Made by a program: the position numbers and the translations under genes
Assembly (NCBI GenBank): GCA_963922205.1
Contig: CAWUHX010000047.1
Span: 1,472,195 to 1,536,194 of the forward strand
Direction: 5' to 3'
DNA: 64,000 nt
DNA from: Romanomermis culicivorax
Taxonomy: Eukaryota > Nematoda > Enoplea > Mermithida > Mermithidae
Shown: positions 56,215 to 64,000 of the stretch, piece after piece
Layout: each line of letters begins with the position of its first letter
Numbering within the stretch: position 1 is the first letter of the stretch
Notes under the pieces: model-generated
What the model was told of the DNA's origin: nothing
Databases searched by the model: none
The model's input: the letters and a program-made list of their open reading frames with translations, nothing else

Positions 56215-58207
56215 GGGATAAGGCGCCACACATATTCTTGCAAAATTTTAATTTTTATGTTTTTTTTATAATTTCTTGTTTTTTTTTGTTTTTTTATATT
56301 TTTTTCTTCTTATTTTTTCGTGTTTTTTTAGTTAATTCTTCTAGTTATTGTATTTTTTGTTTTCTTCTTGGTTTATGTGTTTTCTTCTAAATTCTTCTAT
56401 TCTTTTGCTAACTGTCTGTTTTTACTCATTTTTTCTTCTTTTTCTTTTTTTGTTTTTTTTGTTGAGCTTTGGTCTTTAGTTTTAAAAATCGCGATTTCTG
56501 TATTTGTATTTCTTATATGTTTTTTCCTTTTTGTTATTTCTTCATTTTTACTTATTTTTAGTTTGTTTTTTTTATCTGTTTTTCCTCCAGTTTTTTTATT
56601 GAATATTTGGTTATTTTTCGTTTATTCATTTTAGTTTATCTTTTTTCAGTTTATGAATTTTTGTAGAGTTGTTGTTTTTTGATTACTTTTTCTTACTTTC
56701 TCGTATGTATTTATTTTTTCAGTTTTAAATATTTTCTTTCAAATTTTTGTGTTTTGCTTGCTGTCTGTTTTTATTCATTTTTTCAAATTTTTCTTTTGTT
56801 TTTTTCAGTTTGTTGATTTATTTTTTCAAGTTTTGATTTTAATTGAAAATTGCGTTTTTCTGTTTTTGTCTCTTATTGACTTTGTTTTTTGTCAACTTTT
56901 TTCATTTTTTGATTTATTTTTTTTGCTTTCGTCTTTTCTGTTGGTTTAAATATGGTTTTTGTTGTCAAGTTTTTTGTTTTTTTATTGAAAAATTATAGTT
57001 CAAGATGTCACACAATGATGTAATTTTTGAGAAAACACACGGCTAGCTGGCCATTGAACACTTTCCACAATTTTTGAACGTAAAATTCGACGTTGATCCA
57101 AAGTTGAATCCGAAAATTGAAATTTATTCGACCACTAGAAGAAAAAACTGAAGTTAAAAAATTGAAAATGAAAAAAAATAAAAAAAAACTTTCAACAAAA
57201 AAATTTTTTAATTCAAGAAAATGAAAACAGAAAACAAATACAAACGAAAAGCAAGTGCAGCACAAAAACCATAAAATTGCACAATTTTTCAATGCACAAT
57301 TTTTCCGAAAAAAAATTTCAGAAAACCAAAAAACGTAGAAATAAACTACAAAAAAGCGAAAAAACTGATTAAAAAATTACGAAAAAACCATTTTTTGATG
57401 TAAAATAAATCACAAAAACAAAAAAGTCCAAAAAACCAAAAATTCCATCATGAACTCTAATTTTGCAATCAAAAAAACAAAAACGAGTACAAAAAAATAA
57501 AACACAAAAATAAAAAAATTTAATCATAAACTATAATTTTCAAGCCAAAACACTAAAGAAACTTGACAAAAGAACAATAAAAAATACAAAAAATAATAAA
57601 TAGGAAAAAATTTAAAAAAGCGAAAAGCAGGTAACACGCAAAAAATGTCAGCATAAACTAAAATTTTTTATTGAAAAAACAAAAACACTTTGAAAAAATA
57701 AAGACAAAAGAAACAAAAAATAATCATAAACTATAATTTTGACACAAAACACGATAGAAGTCAACAAAAAACAACAAACTAGAAAAACGGAAGAAAAGCA
57801 AACAAAAAGAACAAAAAATAAAATCTGCAATTTTTTCTAGAAAAAAAAACATAGGAAAAAAACAGAAAGCAAGTGAAGCGTAAAAAACAAAAATGTCTGC
57901 ATAGACTATCATTTTTTATTGAAAGAACGAAAGCAGTTGAAAAAATAAAACACAAATAAAGAGAAAAACAAAAAAATTAAAAGAAAAAGAAAAAAAATGA
58001 GTAAAAACAGATAGCTAGAAAAAGAACAGAAGAATTTGGAAGCAAACACATAAAACCGAAAAAAACAAAAAATACGATAAGTAAAAAATTAACTAAAAAA
58101 ACACGAAAAAATAAGAAGAAAAAACAAATATAAAAAACCAAAAAAACAAGAAATTATAAGAAAAAAACATATAAATAAAAATTTTGTAGGAATATGTGCG
58201 GCGCCTT
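56215..58207. mobile_element. Foldback element with T-rich left and A-rich right arms
   Basis: 56215-~56460 (GGATAAGGCGCCACACATATTC...) is the reverse complement of about 57985-58207 (...GAATATGTGCGGCGCCTTAC), including ACTCATTTTTTCTTC and TTATTTTTTCGTG. Inside the arms the plus strand is almost purely T with some G/C up to ~57000 and almost purely A from ~57150, with decayed units containing CATAAACTATAATTTT about every 100 bp. The centre (57000-57150) is ordinary sequence. The short open frames here are poly-Phe/Leu chance frames. Confidence 0.8.
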
Positions 58208-58660
58208 ACACCTTGACCTCCCGCGGGGCATGCGGCCTGGCCCCTCACAATGTGTCGCCATTAACGCTCATTTTAGTAGTCAATATTTTAATCAAATTGT
58301 TGAAAAAATTCAAGAAACAGCGCAATTTGCAAGAAACTGTGGAGCGCCTTACCCCTTGACGTCCCGCGGGGCATGCAGCCTGGCCCCTCACAAAGTGTCG
58401 CCATTAACGCTCATTTTAGTAGTCAATATATTAATCAAATTGTTGAAAAAATTCCAAGAGACAGCGCAATTTGCAATAAATTGTGCAGCGCCTTAACCCT
58501 TGAGCTCCCGCGGAGCATGCGGCCTGGCCCCTCACAATGTGTCGCCATTAACGCTCATTTTAGTAGTCAATATTTTATTCAAATTGTTGAAAAAATTCCA
58601 AGGAACAGCGCAATTTGCAAGAAATTGTGCGGCGCCTTACCCCTTGACCTCCCGCGGGTC
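58201..58660 (+). repeat. 144-bp tandem repeat, 3.2 copies
   Basis: GCGCCTTAC begins units at 58201, 58344, 58488 and 58632 (143, 144, 144 bp). Each unit contains CCTTGACCTCCCGCGGGGCA, CACAATGTGTCGCCATTAACG and AGCGCAATTTGCAAGAAA. One inverted copy is at 39430-39595 beyond the Polinton. Confidence 0.93.
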
Positions 58661-59026
58661 GTGTGATCGTTCTCAAGCCTCCAAAGGTGGTGCCCCTGCT
58701 GTTTGACGCGTTTTCAGCTTTTTGTAGCTATTTTGAAATTTGTTGAGCTAGTTGATCTTCTCGCTACAGTAGTCAATAATCTGACAAACACACTGTATAT
58801 ACATTCATCATTATAACTAAGCATTGCGGAGCGAGATCTGTCATCAATTTGATTGGTTGAAAATTTTATCGATTTTTTATCGTTTACTGTAGTCAATTCG
58901 AGTGATAAATGTGCGTTTTTAATGTAAGTATTGTTTACTACCTGTTTTGCACTCGGCTGCGTTGTTTGTTTCCATGTCACGCTAATGAACTTGTAGTGAT
59001 TTGTTTTACTTTGTAGGCAAACAAGC
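58661..59026. repeat. Continuation of the 39.3-kb inverted repeat and a 62.9-kb repeat
   Basis: 58700-58815 is the reverse complement of 39281-39400. 58815-58895 (AAGCATTGCGGAGCGAGATC...) is the reverse complement of 62915-62990. No gene. Confidence 0.75.
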
Positions 59027-59130
59027 CGTTCGAGTGCGATACATGCGAGACTTCCTTTTCCTGTTCGACCAATTTTAGCTCGGCATCAACGAACAAAACA
59101 TCCTCAGGAAGAAAGAAGAAAAGTTCGTAG
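59027..59130 (+). pseudogene. C2H2 zinc-finger exon relic
   Basis: After an acceptor-like TTTGTTTTACTTTGTAG the frame reads ANKPFECDTCETSFS, the start of a classical C2H2 finger with its KPF linker. The histidine half (ARHQRTKH) is present but in another frame, so a one- or two-base change has broken the finger. Stop at 59128-59130. Confidence 0.5.
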
Positions 59131-60191
59131 GCGTCAGTGTGGTTGGTACCTGCGCACTGAAATTTAAGTTCAGGCCCGAATTATGTCAAAATTTGAAGAA
59201 CGACCATGATTTGACAATTACCGTTCTAAATTACAATCTTTCAACCAAAGGCTTCTTTTGAAAATTGGCGTTCCGAAGTCGAAAAAGGAAAACGTTTCGA
59301 AGCTTTGCATGGAGGAAACAAAACCGGCATATTGTATTTATATTGTCATCGTAGCCGAAAATTTGAGAGCAGATCCAAAGGTTTAAAATCTGCAAAGGTA
59401 GATTTACAGAATATGAGAAGGGCGACTTGAGAAATTTGTTACCATTTGAAAAAAACATCGAATACCTTCGAAAGTGATGCATAACAATTTTTCAAGATGA
59501 AGCGCAAAAATTCCAAGACGCTTCGTAAAAAGTTCAAGATGCATCATGTTTTGCAAGGAGAATCCAATTTTTATTTATGATTTTTTTGAAAAAAACGTCG
59601 AAGATGCTTGTTTTTCACGCAAAATCAGGGTTGGAAGAACCCCGTTCTCAAAATTTCGAATTTGGTTTTTCTGGGTTTAATCACGATTTTTCTTAATTCC
59701 ACAATGGTGGATCTGAACCAAGTAAAAATAAAGCAAGTTCAACATCACTAGAGTTTTATTCTTCATAAGGCAAAACGTTCTTAGATCATTTTTCCAACAG
59801 TCATACGAACTGAATGGAATAGCACTAAAAGTTTCCCTGAATTGAAAATATACGCAGCATTTAACTTGTATGTTGTGTTGCATAATCCCATCTCAAATCT
59901 GTTGTCATGTCAGTGTCAGAAGAGACTGCATTGCAGTTACTATATTCGGCTCAACTCTCAATTTATTCTTAAATCAGGAAGAAAAATTCTTCAGAACAAA
60001 ATGGAAAAAATGAAGTTTTTTTTAAAAAGCTGAAAACCCAAAAATATCTAATTTTCTAACCCAAAAAGCCATCAGTCCAAAAACCCAATGCCCGCCAAAC
60101 CTGCTCAAAATGCACTAATTTAGAAGAATCCAAATTTTCGTTTCTTTGTAGGGTTCCTGAGCATGTAGGAAATGGCCTCCCTCCCTCGGCT
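59131..60191. other. AT-rich stretch, nothing recognised
   Basis: No gene or element that I can support. Confidence 0.4.
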
Positions 60192-60369
60192 CAGGGTTTT
60201 CCTTTTCCACACTGGTTGTTCGGCACCTTGCAGAAATCGATCAGAAAAATTTCCGCACCTCCATTAAAAACCACTGAAAACATTAAAAAGTTACCGTTTC
60301 ATGTAGAAAACTACAAAAATTTTCCGCATGACCCCAAAAAATCCCCAGTTTGCGGAAAAAAAATCCCTG
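60192..60369. mobile_element. CAGGGTTTTCC-family MITE, 178 bp
   Basis: Ends CAGGGTTTTCCTTTTCC and TTTGCGGAAAAAAAATCCCTG. Flanks CCTCGGCT and CCTCAGCT match at 7 of 8. Same family as 38726-38908 (shared AGAAAAATTTC(T/C)GCA). Confidence 0.88.
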
Positions 60370-60831
60370 CCTCAGCTACCTGTTGTAAAAACCAATGATG
60401 CCCTCTGCCAGCAAGTTGTGACCTCAAAAATCCACTTTGGAGGGTTTTCGTATATATAGACATAGAAGCACGGGCAGACACGGTTAGAATTTTCCAGGAC
60501 GCTCCTTGGTCTTTGTATCGATGGGTGTGGGGCGAGAAAAAAGTTCCACAATTATGTTTTGCATATAAAATATTGATGAAGTCATCAAAAGAACTCATGG
60601 AAAAAGTTCAGGGGGCGTTTGACGATTTTTTTTGGACCAGGAGATCTCCAGAGTCTCAGGCAAGATGGTTAACATCCTACTATCTGCGTCCATACATTAG
60701 AAGGTAGAGCTAGTTCCAGAAATTTTCATCTTTAGATATATGCTGCCTATCTTGAATTTTTAAGAATCAAACGTTCATTTTTCGAAATTTGGTATGTTTT
60801 TTCCACTTTCATGTTCAATTTATGTTCTGTG
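60370..60831. other. Spacer, nothing recognised
   Basis: A plus-strand frame 60513-60707 gives no recognisable protein. Confidence 0.4.
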
Positions 60832-62143
60832 CATACATGTAATTGCGTGGGGGAAGTGCTATAGCGACCCTCCCAGAAATAGTCGGCCATATAGCAAGCC
60901 ATTGGGCGACCCCCAGAGTTTTCCAATCATAGGTTTATGGCCACGATATTAGGAAAAAAATTTTTTTGATCCTACAGCCTAGTTTACTGCACCAAAGATG
61001 TAGGGTACCCTGAAAGCAGCAACATAAGCATAAAAACCCAGGCCTTAAAATCAACAGGGTCTCTACAAATTTGAAAAAACACGTAAAAATAAGCCAAAGC
61101 ACCCCTGGAATCTCAAAAACTGTTGAGCCTAAAATCTAGATAGTCTGTGGGTGTGCATGGAGCCGACTTTCATCGGTAAATTTATGAGGAAATTTGAATC
61201 ATGTTACTCTAATTGACATGATAGTAACTCAAACTTTGAGTTAAAATTTTCCTCTGTATGACACTCCTAGTTAGTTTAATTTCAAAATGAAGATATACAA
61301 AATATTGCTCGTCATGAGTACTACCCATATGCCAAAAAATAATCCACCAGCCAAAAGTACAGAACTCTCAAACAGGTGAAATTTCCTCCTCCACTCGAGT
61401 CCTGTCACTCAGGTTTTCTGAGCCATATCTCGTGCCGCTGATAACTTAAAACTCTCAAATTTTTACAGTAACATCAATGTATATATTCTCACTTTAATGC
61501 AGACCGAGTGGCAACAGCATGATTTGCAAAATCCCAAGGCAAAGGTTTGATGCAATTCCCACTACAATGCATTGAGTGCCACCTCATATCAATGAAAATT
61601 TACCAATGGAATTCGGCCCCATGTACACCCACAAAATATCTAGATTTTGGGTCCAATAGTTTTTGATATTCCGGGTGGGGGGGGGGTGTCATTGCCCATT
61701 TTTACATTTTTTTTCAAATTTGCCGAAACCATGTTGATTTTAAGGCCCGGGTTTGTTCATTTAAGGGTACCCTACATCTTTGGTTTGCTCATTTCAGGGT
61801 ACCCTACATCTTTGGTACAGTGCACTTTGTTGTCGGAAAATAATTAATCTTTCTTAAATGATGGCACCCCCCTACGTGCATGTATGATTCCAATCCCATG
61901 GCTAGGGTATGGACTCCCATACTTTTGGTCGTAAAAACACTGAGAAATGTCAATTTTTCAGCACTCAGTTTTTTACAGTTTTTAGACAAAAATTACAATT
62001 TTTAAACCATTTTTCGGGCATTTTTCCTGGGAAAAATTTAATTTTTTTTCCTTCAGAGACTCTTCCCCATGAAATTTTGGAATCAGTGACCCCCTTGCCT
62101 CAAAAAGTCACCCGACGCCCCAGACTTCAGTACAGGATGTATG
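60832..62143 (+). mobile_element. CATACATGTAA-family MITE split by a nested MITE, perfect 8-bp TSD
   Basis: Starts CATACATGTAATTGCG, ends TACAGGATGTATG. Perfect TSD GTTCTGTG (60824-60831 and 62144-62151). Its body is interrupted by 60928-61886. The remaining ~350 bp matches the family members at 25-27 kb. Confidence 0.92.
60928..61886. mobile_element. Nested CATA...TATG MITE, 959 bp
   Basis: Starts CATAGGTTTATGG and ends TACGTGCATGTATG. Flanks TTTCCAAT and ATTCCAAT match at 7 of 8. The unit CCAAAGATGTAGGGTACCCT occurs once near the left (~60999) and twice inverted near the right (~61765-61820). A run of 8 or more G is at ~61676. Confidence 0.8.
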
Positions 62144-62208
62144 GTTCTGTGTCCTTATGCATTTCGTCCTGCCATATACATGTCAACTTATTCTGTTAGG
62201 AAACTTCC

Positions 62209-62382
62209 ATGGATGTTGATAGCCCACAAACTCCAGATAGAGTTGATATTGGCGAAAAACACAAAAATTTTCGATCCAAATCACTTATTTTGAGCAATTC
62301 ACCTGATTCTTTATCGAAGAATCAAATAGACGTATATGAATCCATGTTGGCTGATATTGAGAATCGCCAAAATCAACTGTGA
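62209..62382 (+). CDS. Possible terminal exon of an unidentified gene
   Basis: After an acceptor-like TTCTGTTAG the frame gives ETSMDVDSPQTPDR... and ends at TGA 62380-62382 (57 codons from ATG 62209). The composition is protein-like (hydrophilic, S/P/D-rich, ends in a charged helix). A second protein-like stretch (QRRFLSKRKTSIAKG) follows an acceptor-like TTTTTGTTATTTAG at ~62512 but does not join in phase. Family not recognised; it could be a host gene exon or a relic. Confidence 0.3.
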   Translation: MDVDSPQTPDRVDIGEKHKNFRSKSLILSNSPDSLSKNQIDVYESMLADIENRQNQL

Positions 62383-62899
62383 TCTTAACAGTCATGTACT
62401 ACAGCCCGAGTTATACCCAACAGTGTATGTCCTGTTCAAATTTTCAATTTGTGTCTTGACTTCAAAAGAAGAAAGCCTGTTTTATTATTATAAAATCTTT
62501 TTTGTTATTTAGAATTTACAAGCTCAACGTCGTTTTTTGAGTAAAAGGAAGACCAGTATCGCGAAAGGACAACATTTAAAAAAACCAAAGGTCGAGAATA
62601 AGAAAATAATTTATGCCCAGTGGAATAGCTGCAGAGTAAAGATGCTGCTGAACAAGTGCAGCCCAACCATTATAAATTTTGTTGCATTTCTGTGATTCAT
62701 TTATTATAGTCAATGTGTTGAAATTGTTGATTCTAATGTACGGAATAAAGTATACACATAGCAGTTTAATTGTTGATTCTCATTTACGGAATAAAGTATA
62801 TGCATATCAGTTTACAGGTTTTCGCCACAAGCTGCGCGCAATCTGGAAAATTTTAAGAATCTGGATTTAATTGTGATACTTTGAAAATGATCGTCATGT

Positions 62900-63914
62900 T
62901 TTTTTACCGAATACAGTAAACCATAAAAAGTCGATAAATTTTTCGACCAATCAAATTGATGACAGATCTTGCTCCGCAATGCTTAGTATCATTATAGCGC
63001 TATACGGTAGTGTGCAGTGCACCAGCTGCAGTAATACCATATTTTCGACCAAGTTCATGAGAATTTACAAATAAATTACAGATTTTAAAATTTTTCAAGT
63101 AAAATTCTAGAAATTACGACTTTTGAACACAAAATTGGAATCTAATCCTTGAAATAAATGTTCGGAAAATTGATTTTCCAGCATCCCAGAATGTCAATAT
63201 ACCCAAAAAAAAATTTCCGGCGCTTCGCGCCGGAGAGATTAACATCTTTCTGGAACTTTCACTTGTCATCATAGAAGACTTGACCACCGATTTCTCGTGT
63301 AATTCAAATCAATTATGCTCTTGGATAGTTTGCTAGAAAATTTGTTCAACAATGCTTGTAGATAAGGCTTTCAATTTTGATCAATTAACTTCTCTAGAAA
63401 CACCGGGAGGCTTGAAAAAGCTCAAAAACAGTGCGATAAAGCGTCTGTGAGCATTTTAAGCTTAAAAACGGGGACACCGTTGTTTTTCCTCAAATAGGGT
63501 CTTTTGAGGAAAAAAATTTCGAAATGAGGAAAAAAGTTTTGGGTAAGTTCTCATTGTGGAAAAAATTTTGGGTAATTCAAAATTGAAAAGATGCGTTTTG
63601 ATGGACTTAAAAGGGTCAAAATCTCAAAATTTTCCGGCGCTCCGCGCCGGTCATGGGATAATCTTAACTATTTTCTATCAGGCGCGGCCGTCAGCATATC
63701 TACTTCAACTTACTAATTAAAATGCTTCACAGTTTCTATCAATCAAGTTAGCTCGTTTCATTTTCTAATCGTTAGCAGTCAATTATTATGTCGCCCAAAA
63801 TTGAGATTTCTCATCAATGCTCTCAATTTTTTCTCACGATGCTTGGAATTTTTTAATGTTTGCAACCTGGATTTTTGCGTTTATTGAAGATGGAAATTGA
63901 ACACATCATTCTAG
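62900..63914 (-). repeat. Rearranged copies of the GGCGCGAAGCGCC hAT repeat family
   Basis: 63600-63914 is the reverse complement of about 36328-36660 (TTTCTATCAGGCGCGGCCG, AGTTAGCTCGTTTCATTTTC, CAAGTTAG). 63090-63370 matches 31740-31980 in reverse. 62915-62990 pairs with 58815-58895. The CAGGGCCGTGCGC end seen at 35743 is absent, so the copy is truncated. Confidence 0.8.
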
Positions 63915-64000
63915 AATACCTGTACTTGGGGGGGACCCCCCCCCCCCAACTTGGCCAACCCAGTACCCAAAATCATTTACCCCCCCCCCTCAGTTGGGGA
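63915..64000 (+). mobile_element. CATACCTGTA-family MITE, cut by window edge
   Basis: ATACCTGTACTTGGGGGGG... and TTGGCCAACCCAGTACCCA... match 37819-37900. It inserted into the repeat copy at 63.6-63.9 kb. The right end and TSD lie outside the window. Confidence 0.88.

Noticed and set aside
56118..57912. Phe/Leu-rich, membrane-like frames on both strands
   Set aside because: They come from T-rich and A-rich foldback arms; no start context or conservation.
58194..58706. Open frames of 68-100 codons in the 144-bp array
   Set aside because: 144 is divisible by three, so any open unit stays open; the peptides merely repeat the unit.

Overview
This is a repeat-dense animal (eukaryotic) genomic window with one recognisable host gene. 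The host gene is a spliced, seven-exon homologue of the ribosome-biogenesis protein NOP53/GLTSCR2 on the minus strand (21053-24249). Short GT..AG introns with TTTCAG-like acceptors and frequent CTACAGTA/TACTGTAG octamers fit an invertebrate, possibly a nematode, but I cannot assign the species. Nearly everything else is mobile DNA, much of it nested, and target-site duplications (TSDs) can be read directly for many insertions.

Region 1-3.3 kb: the 5' part of a retrotransposon gag (minus strand, four zinc knuckles) runs off the left edge, followed by AT-rich tandem repeats. Region 3.3-20.7 kb: a complete Ty3/gypsy-type LTR element (3502-19787, two 1432-bp LTRs, 4-bp TSD CTTG) sits inside a small TA-flanked MITE made of GCTTGTGG-type repeats. 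The LTR element is unusual. It has a ~4-kb leader carrying a 14-unit, ~66-nt-periodic array of CRE-like TGACGTCA motifs, each followed by a small hairpin. Its gag contains an 86-nt intron. One 6.5-kb reading frame has an envelope-like glycoprotein upstream of, and fused to, two aspartic-protease-like domains, reverse transcriptase, RNase H and integrase.

Region 21-39.6 kb: the NOP53 gene carries a deleted hAT element in an intron. Downstream lie a nest of decayed hAT elements, a broken zinc-finger/MULE-like gene, and at least seven short MITEs whose TSDs are mostly 8 bp. Many MITEs share CATAC(A/C)TGTA termini and long G/C homopolymers.

Region 39.9-55.9 kb: a 16,014-bp Polinton/Maverick with ~0.7-kb inverted repeats and a perfect 6-bp TSD (TGCATT). 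Its protein-primed DNA polymerase B gene (minus) has many frame breaks and stops. The plus-strand block encodes a packaging-type ATPase, conserved small Polinton proteins, a DDE integrase and the C-terminal half of a major capsid protein. A GC-rich open reading frame of unknown origin lies near its right end.

Region 56-64 kb: a foldback element with strongly strand-asymmetric T-rich and A-rich arms, a 144-bp tandem array related to sequence left of the Polinton, a zinc-finger relic, further MITEs including a nested pair, and the start of another G-rich MITE at the right edge.
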